This document shows, piece by piece, positions 37,601 through 50,200 of a DNA stretch of 64,000 nt (positions are counted from its first letter, which is position 1; each line of letters begins with the position of its first letter). The notes beneath the pieces are model-generated. The model was not told the origin of the DNA, made no database searches, and worked only from the letters and a program-made list of their open reading frames with translations. The stretch comes from Setophaga petechia. Taxonomy: Eukaryota; Chordata; Aves; Passeriformes; Parulidae. Where the stretch lies: positions 19,699,165 to 19,763,164 of the forward strand of contig JANCRA010000016.1 in the NCBI GenBank assembly GCA_024362935.1, read 5' to 3'. The translations under genes were made by a program, and so were the position numbers.

Positions 37601-40026
37601 TTGACAGGGTGACATATTGACTTAATATCTTGTGTTATGTGATATGAAGGATGTGCCTTTTGGTGTGTATTTTCATTTTAATTTTTTTTGTGCGTTTCTT
37701 AGACAGACACTTGTAGGCAGTTTGGAGTAATTGTCTGAAATCATTAACATGTTTATTAAATAAGGGAGCAGAGTGCATTATCTAGCAAATCAATTATGTA
37801 AATGCACAAAAAGCATGAGAGATTAGTCTTTAACTGTTGCTGAACTGCATCCACTTTCCTAAATTATACATGAAAGTGGGGTTTTTGTCAGTGTGTGTGT
37901 GTGTGTGGTGTTAGGCTCCACTTTGCTCTTTTGGAGCTTTAAGTAACATGGATTAATTGGTACTGTTGTGCAAAAGAGGGCACTCCTGATGTACACTAAT
38001 GAACACCAGTGTGCATACATCCTTTCTATACAGGGAAACAGATGGTCTGGAGTGGAGAACAGAAGTAATCTCAACTGGAGGGTCTGGATGACAAGATAAA
38101 CTGACAGTGAAGCCCTAGCAATTTATTCTCTCATCTAGACACTGGGAAAAAATCTCCAGGAAAATCTGTTAATCTCCAGCAATTTTAACAGTATGTTTTC
38201 TTTCTGGTGACTTAGGATGAAATGAGACCATGCAGTTTTACCAATCCTTAACTTGGAGAGGAGGTGAGAACAGAGCTCATCACTCAGGGCATGCTTGGAA
38301 AATTCCCCTCCTTCCCTTACAGCTGTGTAACTGGTGTGTGTAGGGGACCATGTGGTGATAACAGCACAAACTGCACTGCTCCATTTTCACCCACTGCATT
38401 TTCAGTCATGCTCAGCTGGAAAGAGAACAGTCTGCTGTGGTTCAGGCAAATGTGATTTATCCACTTCTCTGAAGCATATTGCACAAAAAAGGAGAAGTCT
38501 TGCATCTTAGGGAAATGGTGGGTACCTGTGCAGGAGTCAGAGAAAAGGTTATGGATGCATTTGGAAAGGGGTGAAACTCATGGAAACATTATTATTCTAC
38601 ATTATCAAGTACCTGTGTGGTCTCAGGCTTCCAGTAGGAGCTGGGGCCTTCCCAGAGGTTGTCACTGTTCATCAGAGAAGGAGAACACATTCCACACTAA
38701 TGGGTTTTTGCCATACTATTATTTTCCTGCCATCTCATCTTCCATGTGTCTTCCACAGAGGTTTGCAGAGGTTGGGCCATTCCAGATGCCCAGCACACAG
38801 GCAGCAGAATTTCCCTGTAATGCTGATTTTGCAGGTCATTGTGAATGCTCAAGCTGTCTTAGAGCACAGTTGTCCTCAGGACATGCTGTAGTTCCATCTC
38901 TGCTGGAATGCCAGCACAAATCACTCAGCTCTTTATTTCCTTTGTTGTTATTTCTAACCCAGCTTGGGTTTGGTTTGTGGAAGGGATGAGCTTCTGCTGG
39001 CCTCATGGTGCCAGAACCCAAGATTGCCTCCCAGGAACTGAGGCAAGGAACTTTTCTGTCTTCCTTTCCTCTGGAACTCACTCTTGCCCTTAGTCCTGAC
39101 AGGGAGGATGGTGAAGGAAGCCTTCCATCCCTTTGGACTGACCTGGCACCACAGTGACATCATTGTACCAGCTGTTGCAGGACTTCACTTAGCAGAAACT
39201 GAGGAACTATGCTACAGAGCTGGAAATAAAGAATCCACATTGCTGTCCTGTGTCCTGCCCAGGTGAGCTGGGGGCAGCTCTCTGGGGGCAGTGCAGTTCA
39301 TCTGTGCAGTCACACATGTCAGGGCTGCCTGTTTGCTGCCATTGGAGGAATTCCTGGTATCACTGGAGATGTGGCAGTTCAGCTGGAGACAGTAAATGAT
39401 ATTATTGTACCTGAAAGTAGGATTCATTTATTTTCTGATGAAATTTTCAGTTGTGAAAATCTTGCTTAAAGACAGTGCCTTCCCAGGAATTCTTAGTGTT
39501 AAAATAACAGGACATTAAGTGTGTCGTGTTTATTAATTGTCAAAATTAGATCAATCATGACAGAGCTAACAGATATGCCTGGTTGAGGTGAAAGATGAAG
39601 ATGGAAGAGCTAGCAGATATCACCAAGGAGCTGGGAGATGCCAGGAGAGATGACAGATGTGGCTGGATGAGCTGAAGGGGGATTGGAAAAATGCAGTCCC
39701 AGTCATTGCCTCAGGGAAGAAATAGTAAACCTCACAGACCTTGAAAAAATGTCTCAGTGAGCAGGGATGGAGGAGTTTGTTCTGTGCCATTGTCTCTGAC
39801 TCACTTGCAGTGTCTGCTTCTTCCCCTTCTTGAGAAGTTGCCATAGGGGAATGAATGCTGTGATAGCTTGGATTTGGAATTTTATTCATGTTTAGATTAT
39901 AAAGCAGACTGTAAAATATTATTGTGCTGCTGCTGATCCTTTGTGACCTTTGCAGCTTTGGCACCTTCAGGGACTTGTGAGTCTTCAGCCTGCAGTATTA
40001 AAGAACTTTATCCTGCAGTGACTCAC
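34654..40026. other. Non-coding DNA, no gene recognised
   Basis: Mostly unique sequence, with a T14 run at 34789-34802, a (GT)8 microsatellite at 37891-37907 and a GC-rich patch at 37010-37190. A 39-bp exon-like segment at 36667-36705 on the + strand has a strong acceptor but was too short to adopt. No transposon was recognised. Confidence 0.55.
37891..37907. repeat. (GT)8 dinucleotide microsatellite
   Basis: Eight uninterrupted GT units plus a G. Simple-sequence repeat. Confidence 0.9.
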
Positions 40027-40261
40027 TTGGCAACAGATTCCTGTACCTGGGCAGAGAATAGGAATAAATTCAATGTTGCAAGGTGAGGGATGCAAGTCCA
40101 GCTTCCTGCTTTCCCAGAGAATTTGGGAAGGCAGATACATGGGTGTGATCTGTGGATTGTTTCTGTTCTCTGTGAAGCAGGCAGAGAGCTCTGCAGTAAT
40201 GTGAGAAGGAGCACTGGGGTCTGTGGTGTGCTCCAGAGGTTCTGATAACGTGGCCAGGGAG
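40027..40261 (-). other. Candidate coding exon (78 codons, - strand)
   Basis: On the - strand an acceptor (TTCTGCATCTGACAG) is followed by 235 bp open in one frame and a strong donor (GCCAA|GTGAGT). It enters with one base of a split codon and leaves in phase 0, so it could join the 34507-34653 candidate. Inside are SEPLEHTTDPSAPSHITAEL and, later, LPSQILWESRKLDLHPSPCN. The same open frame extends upstream of the acceptor, which weakens the case, and the C-terminal part is Cys-rich like chance translation. No domain was recognised. Confidence 0.15.
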
Positions 40262-41360
40262 CTGTCAGATGCAGAATTGATCAAGCATGTATTAGTGAGA
40301 AAACAATACCAATATATGCAATATGGCCTTTTGAATGTATTCAAACATACACAGGGTTCCACATCTGGAACATGCAGGTAGCTGCTGCACTGAGGTTTTT
40401 AAGTGAAGACTGCACTATACCCTTTTTTGTTATTTCCAGCAGCTTAAAAGCTCTAATAATAATAATGGGCTATAATAAAAAGAAAAATGACAATATGTCC
40501 TGCTGCATTCAGTGAAGTATCCCATCCTCTTACAAATAACTTGTTTTTCAAAACCTAGAATGAGAGCTAAATTCCAGAGTGGTGTCTTTGTAAAAACAGA
40601 GCTCATGGGGCTTTGTCAAATGATGAAGGATGTACTTGAGACAATAATATGCATAGGTATGGCATGTCTATAAAAGTTGGTTCAGAAAGTCTGCACAACA
40701 CCCCCTCGTTGATGCTATAAATACATCTTTGTGATGAAGCTCAAAATGGGATGAAAATATTTTGATACTGTGTTTTTAACTTTTGATACATCTCTTGGCT
40801 TGAAAGATAAAAGGATTCACTCCCAGAATTTACACTCCTCTGATGTGATTAAAACCAGATAGGTGTACTGTAAATAGAATATACTCTGTATGATGATAGG
40901 TATGGCTTAGTGTTTTTGAGCAGGAGGTTTCTTACTGTGGAAAAACAGCTTTTCTTGATAAGTTGCTTGTCACTGTTTTCAGCAGCACCTCCTTTCATCT
41001 ATTATTCATTTTGGAAGACTTAATAGTATGATTTGGGTGTGGGCTGATACCAGACACCAGTAGAGTATAACCCCTGCAAAAATGAGATGCACAGAGCTAT
41101 TGGGGTTGAGAGGCAAACAGACAAATGCCTCCTTCCTTCTGCAGAACATTTCCCCATCCAAAAAACAGTCACACTGTTCCATGCTGCAAACTGTCTCCCC
41201 TAGTCCCCTGTTTAAATCTGGATGGAGCAGACAAAATCGATGGGTGTTCTTCACCCCTCGTGCCTGGGTCAGGTGTGCTGCAAGGGCAGAGCCCCATCCT
41301 GCAGAGAGGGAGCAGCTCTGCCCCCGGGGTGCTCTGCAGCGTGGGGCAGGACCGGGAGGG

Positions 41361-41404
41361 TTTGCCTGCACCTCCTGTTTGCCTGCATCTCCTGTTTGCC
41401 TGCA
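41361..41404. repeat. 17-bp tandem repeat, about 2.6 copies
   Basis: TTTGCCTGCACCTCCTG, then the same unit with one C-to-T change, then a partial third copy ending in TTTGCCTGCAG. Small local expansion in a GC-rich patch. Confidence 0.88.
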
Positions 41405-41960
41405 GGTAGCACAGGCTGGGGGGCTTGCAGGGGGTCTGCAGCCTGCTCCCTGGGCTTTGCTGGGAGCTCTGGGGGGCTGCAGTTGGTGTGCATGGAATGA
41501 CTGTGAAGTCCTGTGTGACCGTGGATTTGTTGCAGTCGCTATGTGCATATAGATGGATGTATTTATAGAAGAATCACTGTGAATGTGAGAAAGAAGCCTT
41601 TGAAGTGTCAAGCCAAATATTCTGGGGGGAAAAAAAAGAAGATTTCTTGTCTACATCAGAAGCTTGCATTTCATGTAGACTTGTCTCATTTTACCCAAAA
41701 TATCTCCCCACAGGTCAGGAGAGCTGAAAGCAATAATAATAATTGGAAATGTAGGGGGCGGGCATGTGTGTGTGAGAAAGGATGGAGGGAAGAGGGAAAT
41801 AACAAACATCTCTGAAATGTTTTTGTTCCTCCTTGGCTATGATTTGTTTCTTTCCAGTACCTTTTTCTCCTGCTTTATTTCCTGTTCTACCATGGACCTG
41901 CCAAGCTGTGTTGCTTTCCCTTGGCTCAGGCCCCTGCAGGTGCCCTGCTGGCAGGAACCA

Positions 41961-42003
41961 GGGATGCAGGGATGCAGGGATGCAGGGATGCAGGGATGCA
42001 GGG
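41961..42003. repeat. (GGGATGCA)5 minisatellite
   Basis: Five perfect 8-bp units plus a partial sixth. On the opposite strand it reads as repeated Pro-Cys-Ile-Pro-Ala-Ser-Leu-His because three units fill 24 bases (eight codons). Confidence 0.95.
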
Positions 42004-42797
42004 CAGCTTCCAGCGTTCTCTGAGCAGGCTGGACCCCCAAAGCCCCAGCTCAGGGCTAGGGCAGGTCTGGGATGGCTTGTGCCCCTCAGCTCCCAGCATG
42101 GAGGCCAGCACAGAGCTACCCCAGGCCTGGCAGGGAGATTTCCTTTGTTCATTGCTTCCCTTTGGGAAGGAAAAGGGACTCAGATACTCCAGAGTCACAA
42201 AGGAAGGAGTCCACTCATCTTTCATTTAGCTACTACTGTGATATTAGAGTTGGCTGACTCTTGAATATGGATTAAAGCCAAGGAATGTTACCAAAAAGAG
42301 GCTTTTTGCAAAGCAAAGTAAAATACAGATGTTTTTCAAAACTAATTCTTTGGTTGATGGCAGTGGTTTTATGCATCATTTCCATTCCAAAAATAGAAAA
42401 GATTCATTTTTATCAAGAACTGTTTCAGGCTGTAGTTCCTGGCTGGTTGGTGTCTGTGTACATGTACTGGGACAGCTCAAAACCTTCCCAAGGTGCCTTC
42501 AGTGAGAAATTCTTGCTCTCTCAACTGGTTTGAGACATGACTCTGCTTTCTTCTACTGTATCTTTATTTGGGTACAATATATCCTTGTACCAACTGAAAT
42601 GTCAAAGTTTTGCTCTAAAATGTATAAATCATATAAATCAGAATGTTTACAGTGCCTATAAAACCTTCAAAAACATACCTCACAAATAGTTAGTAGTGTT
42701 AAGGATGAGAATTCTTATTTTTTGCTTGTGGGTAATTAGCTAATTAGTTAAGGTAATGAAGCATAGTGCTTATTTTTTCTGTTATTACATCTATTTC

Positions 42798-43160
42798 TTC
42801 TTTGTAATAGAATGTGCATATTATATATACATACATATATATTCTTTGTAATATAAGGTGTATATTATATACACATATATATTCTTTGTAGTGAAATGTG
42901 TATATTATATATACACATCTATTCTTTGTACTAGAATGTGCATATTATATATACATACATATATTCTTTGTAATATAAGGTGTATATTATATACACATAT
43001 ATATTCTTTGTAGTGAAATGTGTATATTATATATACACATATTCTTTGTAATAGAATGTGCATATTATATATACATACATATTATATATACATACATATA
43101 TATTCTTTGTAATATAAGGTGTATATTATATATACATATATATTCTTTGTAATATAAGGT
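42798..43160. repeat. AT-rich minisatellite with A-B-C higher-order repeat
   Basis: Nine units each start with TTCTTTGTA. Starts are at 42798, 42842, 42882, 42922, 42964, 43004, 43042, 43103 and 43143. Three unit types alternate: A (AATAGAATGTGCATATT or a close variant), B (AATATAAGGTGTATATT) and C (AGTGAAATGTGTATATT). The order is A-B-C-A-B-C-A-B-partial B. The compound period is about 120-124 bp, so the block grew by copying a three-unit group. Unit seven carries an internal duplication of the TATATATACATACATAT part and is 61 bp long. The TATATACATATATA tails are self-complementary and could extrude as cruciforms. Confidence 0.95.
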
Positions 43161-44350
43161 ATCTACTAAAGCTGGGGAAGATGAGAGTTGAGGATGAGGG
43201 TGTCTTAGAAGTGGAATGCAAGATACTCAGTTTTTAAAATGCCATAAACTTTGTAGCATTAAGTCCTTTTGTGCTGTGGTGAAAGGTTGTGGGCCAGCAG
43301 CACCCACTGTTAGGAGCTGCTTTGAGTCCTGAGCTGTGAAATCCTTTCAGTGTTATTTTTAAACGAGGTTTGTGAAATTTAGCCAAGCTGTTTGTTGTGT
43401 TCTGTATTTCAAATGCATCATTTTGGTGTGATTGTTTTAGTCTTGTTCTTGGAGAGTGTTGGTAAAACAGCAGTGGCATTAATGGATTCCTCTGGTGTCT
43501 GGGAGACGTGGGAAAAAAGAATCTTGCAGTTAAAGCAGCAGTGAGTAAATCTGGCTTTAGGGGTGTCCACTTGGAATCAGGTCACAGACCCAGATGAAGC
43601 CACTGAGGGTGGGGATTGAGGTGATGTTAAAACACACCTTCAAATTGGTGTAAATATCAATAATTGCAGCTCCTGCATCCTCTCCCAGAGTGCCTTGGCC
43701 GGGGCTGCACCTTGGCCTGTGCTGCTGTGGGTGAATGTGAACACCCAGCAGTGCTGCAGGCCAGGCCCTGCCTGCCAGAAGGAGAGCATCCTTCAAATGC
43801 ACTGCTCTGCTGCTGAATGGGAACTGAGAATGTGCTTTCTGCAGGAGATGTAAAATATTAAAGAAGCCAGGAGCAATAAATGGAAGTGCAGCCATTGGTT
43901 AACAGCATTTGGCTATATATCAAGACCATTTCTGGAAGTGGATCTTGTAACATAAATTACTGAATACTGAATTACTGCAATGTGTTAAGGATTCCTTTTA
44001 ATTACAGGATGTTAGGGCTTCAAAAATAAAATTCTTCAAAGTTAATCATGAAGTAAAATAACTCCGTACTTAGCTGAGTTTCAACTTCATTAAAACGGTT
44101 CAAACGGCTGATGGAGCCCTAATAAGTTTTGTTCAAAGATATGACATCTTTGAAAATTTTCTGCAAATCTAACTCTATTATCTTTGATACTCTCTAATTG
44201 GATATAGCAATCACTATTCATGTTGTCTAGTGGATTGCATCCATGATAAGGTGCTGTAAATGTATCCTGTTGTCCTGAAATTAGCAAACCCAGGGATTGT
44301 AAGGGCTATTTTCACAGCAATATTTAAGCCCTTCAGGCAAGTACAAAATA
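43161..44350. other. Non-coding DNA, no gene recognised
   Basis: Unique sequence with no convincing exon, RNA gene or transposon. Stops occur in every frame. Confidence 0.6.
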
Positions 44351-44430
44351 CCTATTTTGCCTTATATAGGCAAAATGTGAATATTTTGCACTCCACCACT
44401 TTGGGGAGTGCAAAATAGGGGGGGGGGGGG
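44351..44430. repeat. Nested palindromes ending in a G13 run
   Basis: An outer pair CCTATTTTGC (44351-44360) and GCAAAATAGG (44410-44419) encloses two inner hairpins. One pairs ATTTTGCC with GGCAAAAT (44354-44376). The other is a perfect 13-bp pair, TATTTTGCACTCC at 44382-44394 and its complement at 44405-44417, with a 10-nt loop. A run of 13 G follows at 44418-44430. No target-site duplication or transposon match was recognised. Confidence 0.85.
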
Positions 44431-45461
44431 AATGGAATAAGCAACATTCTGACAGTATCAAATCATTAATGAGGGCACTGGTTTCTAAATTATTTACAGT
44501 GTATTCCATGTGCTCAACTGTTTTAGAATTGTTAATATTGAATGTGTTGTTTGTTAGATACAAACATTTTTCTCTCTTTTACTTCTAGATATCCTTTTTG
44601 CAATGTAATTTAATTACTGATGCTGTTTACTCTCAGGAGCCGTAAAGATTTTTTTTTCTTCTGCCAAGTAAAAATCAGTATTTTAGGGTTAGAGCTTCTT
44701 AGGAGAAGCTGTTGGTAGTGGCTGGGTGATGGAGGAATGTGAGGATGCAGTATTTGTTTTCAGAAGCTGAGGCAGGGCAGGATGGGGCCGGATGCTGTGT
44801 CCCTCTGCACGAGCCAGCTCCTTTTCCTTCCTTGGCTTCTCCCTCCTTCCTCCCTCCCTGCCCGGCCCCAGGGCACTGTTCCAGTGCCCTCTCCTCTTTG
44901 GGAGCTGTTACTTTCAGGACCATCAGCTTTTCATCCTCTTTCTGGTGGCCCTGAAAGCAGCTTAAGCAGCAGATACAGAAGTAGCATTTTGCCCTCTGCT
45001 GGGAAGCCGGGTCTGACAGATCAGTGCTGTGCCAGCCATGGTGGGTAAGGAAATTCTGCAGCTCTGGGGAAACACTCAACAGGCTCTGGAATCTTTCTGT
45101 GCTTCATTTCCTCTGACACTGCAGCAGCAGCATCAATTTGTGTTTTCCTTCTCCTTAAGGATGTTTTTTTCTCCTTTTTGATACTATTCCTTTTATGTCA
45201 GTGTTGTCATTAGAAATCATCTGGTTATTAGTCAGGCTCCTGTGAAGTCCTTTGCCCCAATTCTTCCTAACAATCTGAGAGCACTGAGCTACTGCATCCT
45301 AAACCCTGCTACTGTGTTTATGGAACTGATTTGCAGTGGGAAAAATCAAACACAAAAAACAACTGGAAATGGCCTGGTTTCTAGTTCTGATTTCAAAGTA
45401 GGCAAAATACTTTTTGCATTTCTGGTGTAATTTCAATTAAAGCTGTCGGAAGGATAATAAA
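44431..45461. other. Non-coding DNA, no gene recognised
   Basis: Unique sequence with a GC-rich, pyrimidine-rich patch at 44800-44900. Nothing else recognised. Confidence 0.6.
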
Positions 45462-45815
45462 GACTAGTTTAGGTTGGAAGGGGCATTTAAAGCTCATCTA
45501 GTCCACACCTGCCCTTAGAAGAGCAGCACTTCTTCAACTCAGTCAGGTTGCTCAGAGCCCTGTCCAGGCTGACCTTGAATGGATGAGGCATTCACCACCT
45601 CTCTGGGCAGCCCATTTGTGTTTCATCACCCTCACTGTAAAAAATTCTTCTTATGTCTCATCTAAATCTGCCTTCTTTTAGTTTAAAACTGTTACCCCCT
45701 GTCCTATTTGCCCTGCTAAAAACTGTCCCCATCTTTCTCTCAGTCCAGAAAGGAGCAGTTCAGTGTTCCTGGAGCTTTCTCCAGGCTGAAAAAGGCTTTG
45801 TCCTGCTCAGTAGCT
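45462..45815 (-). mobile_element. CR1 LINE, 3' end fragment (- strand)
   Basis: The + strand reads as the reverse complement of the avian CR1 3' end: TTTAGGTTGGAAGGGGCATT at the left, then CTCATCTAGTCCACACCTGC, then CACCACCTCTCTGGGCAGCC and CACCCTCACTGTAAAAAATT, with CTCCAGGCTGAAAAAGGCTT near 45779. The element therefore points leftwards, with its 3' end at about 45462. It is 5'-truncated, diverged and has several small gaps, so it is old and inactive. Confidence 0.9.
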
Positions 45816-46984
45816 ATTGGGTACTGTGGGGTCCTCCTTGTTACTGTTTGCACATTTGATCCCCCATGAAACACAAACTTCAGTCCCTGTAACTGAACCA
45901 AATTAGTTTTTGTTTCTTACAAGTTGTCACTTTATCTGCAGTTCTGCCCCAAAGCTTTGTTCATTTTACTGTATTTCATCTGATGACACTTCTTTGCTTT
46001 AAGGGAAATAGCCCAGGAACAGGGGACAAAATAAAGAATAGAGCCATGTTATTTCCTCGATGGCTTGTGAAAACACCAGATGTATGTTTTGATTTTCTGC
46101 CCAGCTGAAAAATCATGTAGCTTTAATAACTTGAATTCCCCTATTATTCATGTTTATAGTTTCAAATAATTTCATTTTATGAAGCTTGGTGATTTTTAGA
46201 ATAACCCAACCACTTCTGAAAGTTGATTTGAAATCTATATGAAGCCACCTTTCCTTGAGAGTTTATGCACTGTGTAATGCACAAGTTGTGTGCTTGTGAA
46301 ATCGAGTTGCTTCATCTTTATAAACACCCCCTCACCCATATATTCAGTCCTTTTTGTTGTTGTGTATATGTGGACATGTTTCCATGTGTATTATGAAACT
46401 AAAACTTTTTCTTTTAATAGTTTAAGTATCTTTGCCCCAGCTGCAAGCCTTTTTCCATTTTTTCAGCTGCAAGCCTTTTTCCATTACTATTTTTTGAGTC
46501 TTGAAGATAACACTGATAACATTCTTGGTTATTATGGACTGCTACAATACAGTGCATAATGTGGAATGCCTTTATATCATTTATCTTCACATCAGCCAGT
46601 GCCATGCCTTGTAACCTGTAGCATTTCTGTGCTGTGCACTCAGTTTCACTTGCTTGATAATTTGAGTGGTGAAGACTTAATCCTTCTTTGTTGTCTTCCA
46701 AAGTAAACTGTCAAGTAATAGTGATACTAAATCGACTCAGTTGTGAGATTCAGAGCTGGCTCTGTCTGCACAAAGCTCTATTGCAGGCACTGCTGAACAC
46801 AGGCTGGAGAATCACAGTAGCTGTGAACCTAGCTCAGAGATTAGGATTTATTGCTGTTCAAAGACTGGCTTCCTTTTCTTTGTCCTGAAAGGGTGTTTTA
46901 TGTGTTTTATCTCAATGCTGATTTCTCCCTTCTCTAAGTGGAGGGTGTCAGCACAGCAGTGCCATACACAAATGTCTCCTCCTT
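45816..46984. other. Non-coding DNA between two CR1 fragments
   Basis: Unique sequence holding one short tandem duplication at 46438-46485. No gene or RNA was recognised. Confidence 0.6.
46438..46485 (+). repeat. 26-bp tandem duplication
   Basis: CAGCTGCAAGCCTTTTTCCA followed by a T-run occurs twice, with starts at 46438 and 46464. Both copies are identical over 22 bp, so the duplication is recent. Confidence 0.9.
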
Positions 46985-47214
46985 GTTATGTGACACCGAG
47001 GGAAATACAGGTTGGATATTAGGAAAAAGTTTTTTAAGAAAGAGTGCTAAAGCACTGGAATTGTCTGCCCAGGGAGGTGGTGGAGTCACCCTCCCTGGAT
47101 GTGTTTGAACAAAGCCTGGATGTGGCACTCACTGCCATGGTTGAGGTGCTGGGGCTGGGTTGGACTCGATCTTACAGGCCTCTTCAAACCTTGTGGTTCT
47201 GTGATGGCTCTTCC
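46985..47214 (+). mobile_element. CR1-like LINE, 3' end fragment (+ strand)
   Basis: This follows the common avian CR1-type 3' region: GGTTGGATATTAGGAAAAAG, then TGCCCAGGGAGGTGGTGGAG, TCACCCTCCCTGGATGTGTT, and GGTTGGACTCGATCTTACAG near the end, with TTGTGGTTCTGTGATGG at the 3' terminus. It lies 1.2 kb from the 45462-45815 fragment in the opposite orientation and seems to belong to a different CR1 subfamily. 5'-truncated and non-coding. Confidence 0.85.
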
Positions 47215-50200
47215 AATAATACAGGAAAAATATGGGAACAATTAAGTAGGAATTTAATACCATCTGCACATATGTAGGGCAGAGGGACCAGCTGTGGGGA
47301 GCTGTTTGAGTACTGAGGAACAGGCACAGATGGAGAAGGTGCCCTCCCCAAGCTGAATGGCTGCTGCTGGCCTGTCCTGGTGACAGCCATGGTTAACCTG
47401 GCACACAGCAGGGAGAGCAGTGCAGGAAGAGTGGTGTTCAGGTTGTCTTTTTCCATGAACAAGCTGGGAAAGGCCTGTTGAGGGTCCAGCACAAGCAGGT
47501 CACTTGGCTCTGTCCAGGGGCTGCAGCTCGTTAGTGTGCGAGCAGGAGATGGCTCCACAAAAGTACAGGGAATGCAGGAGAGGAGTGATTGGTGAAAATG
47601 GAAATGGAGAGGAGATAAATGATGGGAAAAGAACAAGGGAGGTTAGGAAAAATATTAAGTGAACCAAGATAAACTGGCTTTTAGAGGTAAAGATGACAGA
47701 AATTACAGAAGCTGTTCATCTCTCCAGCTTGGCTGAATGCAGAGGAGTGTAAAAGTTAAGGTCCTGTTAAAGGGCAGGTCAGCAGTGTGACTTCATCATT
47801 CTTTGCTCCTACTGCAGTAAAAGGGCTTGAAAAAGGGAACAAGATGAACTAAAGGTACATGGGAACATAAAATCCTCCTTTTTCTCTGTAGAAAGACATT
47901 ATGATGATTCAGCATGAAATGCAGGCAGTAATGTGCTCTGCTTTGAACTGGATTTGTTTTATGTGTTTAAAACAGTTGCTGCGTTAAAGGTGGATATCCC
48001 CAAAATTTAGACTGTCTCCATCCAGATGAAAATTATGTAATTGAATCAGGTCTCTGCCCTATTTAGTGTCTCTTTTATCTGACAATGCCCTGTGTTGGCT
48101 GCTGTGAAGGAAAGTGTAAGAAAACCTACAACACCCAATTAGGGAGTCATGTGGCTGTATGTGGTATTTTTTCCATCTCAGCTAAAGACTGGCTTCTGCT
48201 GCAAAGCATTTGGATTTCTATCCCTTCCACACTGGCCATAATACAGAGTATTCTCACTAGCTCTGTGAATCTCAAAACCTTTTTAAATGCTGCAACACCA
48301 ATTACCTTGTGCATCTAGATCTCTCTTCTTTGTCTGTCTTTTAATATTCATCCATGTTGTGATGATTGTCTTGAGTTGGTCCCTGGCACACTGTACTAAA
48401 CATGATAAAATACAAGAATTAGAGAAAATGGTTAGATTAAAAAAGAGCAAAGAACTTTTTTTAATGTACAAAGGTTCTAGCAAATGTTACCCTGCAGATT
48501 TCTGGCAGGTTAGGCTGAATTATTGTAATAGTTTGTTCCTGTTAAAATAAGACAATTCTGTTAATTCCAGCAGTTTCAGTTCAGAGAAATAACAGCACAC
48601 CAACCCTTCTTTAAGCATCTGATTTTAGACCAGGTGCTTTTGCAGCATCTTAGGTAAATGGAATTATCTCCCAAACACATTGAAGTCTCAGCATCTTTGT
48701 AACCAGCACAGACACACAGGATGTGGCAGCTTCCAGCTCTGTGGAAAGTTGTGGGCTTGCAGGGGCAAATCTTTCCTTATGGCTGTTGGAAACAAACTCT
48801 GATGGCTGCAGGTAGAGAGGAACCAGTGTTCCTGCATCCACCTGGGCTGAGACAGCTCTCCATGGGAGTGCCCAGTGGAGTCCTGATTCCTGCATGGGAT
48901 TTCTCAGTCACATTGATATTTAGAGGATGCTTTGGACTATTCTTGGTACTTGAAAAACCTCAATATTTTGTCAGCAATTTTAAGCATTAAAAACTGTGTA
49001 CCTGCACTATGATTTGGATATTTGCAATTGATGTATTTCCAAGGAAATGAGCTCTCTTTGTTGCCAGAGAATATCTCCCTACTTGTGCTGATAATCCATA
49101 CTAGTTGAATTCTTTTTTAGTTTTGTCCTCCAGTTGTTCCTTGCTGTAATGCCCAAAGAGACAAGAGTACTTAGCCCCAGACACCCCTGCAATTTGTCTG
49201 ATAGCTGTCATTGAGCTACAGGCAGTTTTAGAATGTCACATTTTTCTGTTAAGGAAAGTTGTTTCTCCTGGCAAAGTGTTTTAGGTACCCTTTTTTCTAT
49301 CCCACTGAGCTGAAACTGAAGTTCACATGAACCTCAAACGTTTGCCTGAGAATTAAAATTCGGGAGGAGCATAAAGTCCTCTGGGGAGGGGGAGTTCAGA
49401 AGGGAAATAGAGAAACGATTGTCACTGACTTGCTCTGGTTTACAAATGGGAGAGGGGTTTTCTCTGAAATACTTGAGTAAAAATAAATGGGCTGAGCTTT
49501 TATCCAGGTTTCCAGCTGTCTGCCTTACTAAATAAAACAGAACTGATGAAGTACAGAATTGTTCTCCAAATATAAGAAGCCCTCACTGTGCCTCAAAATA
49601 CCAGCAGAAATGTAAAAAGGGGTTAAAAATTTGGTGAGAATCATTAATGGAAATTGAGCAAACAGCTCTACTGTCAAGAGGGAAAAATTGTTTCATACAG
49701 GAGTGATGATGCGTTCCTAATAAAAGCCATCGTTTCACACCCACCAGGAATAAGACATATTCTGTACTTTTATATCCCATCTTGGTTTGAGTAGGAAGAA
49801 TATCTTTTTTAAGAAGAAAAATCTTGCGTTAGGAAAATGAAGAGGAAAGAGGTTTTCCCACATGCTGGAGAAATTAATGAATCATTTCCATCAGAGTACA
49901 TGCAAAAGCAGAGGAGCTGCCATAAGAGAAGGAACAGCTGATTTTTCCAATTGACCTTTGGCACAGAGATGATCTGGTCATGCTCTAACTAATTCTGACA
50001 AAGGTGTTTTTAATGAGGGGGAAAAATACAAACTAGGGCCCCTTCATCAGCTGAAATGCTAAATATGTTGGAATATTTTCTGCTGAGTTTTAAAAAGGAA
50101 GAGTTAAAACTGCAGACAGAGACAACAGATCCAGGAGAGGTGACAAACAGGTGCCACGTCACACTACCTTTGCTCTGTAGTCTCGAGTGGGAGGAATATT

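Larger units (their letters stand above)
40262..42797. other. Non-coding DNA with small tandem repeats
   Basis: Unique sequence plus the two small tandem repeats listed below. The longest non-repetitive open frame of the window (41006-41611, - strand, 201 codons) lies here over a GC-rich patch. It has no recognisable domain and mixed low-information composition, so it was not called a gene. Confidence 0.55.

Noticed and set aside
41006..41611. 201-codon open frame on the - strand
   Set aside because: Longest non-repetitive frame, but overlapping frames on the + strand are nearly as long, it covers a GC-rich tandem repeat, and no domain or gene-like composition is seen.
47892..47927. 36-bp exon-like segment reading KDIMMIQHEMQA
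   Set aside because: Very strong acceptor but a weak donor (GTAATG), and only 12 codons. It could precede candidate A in phase, but evidence is insufficient.
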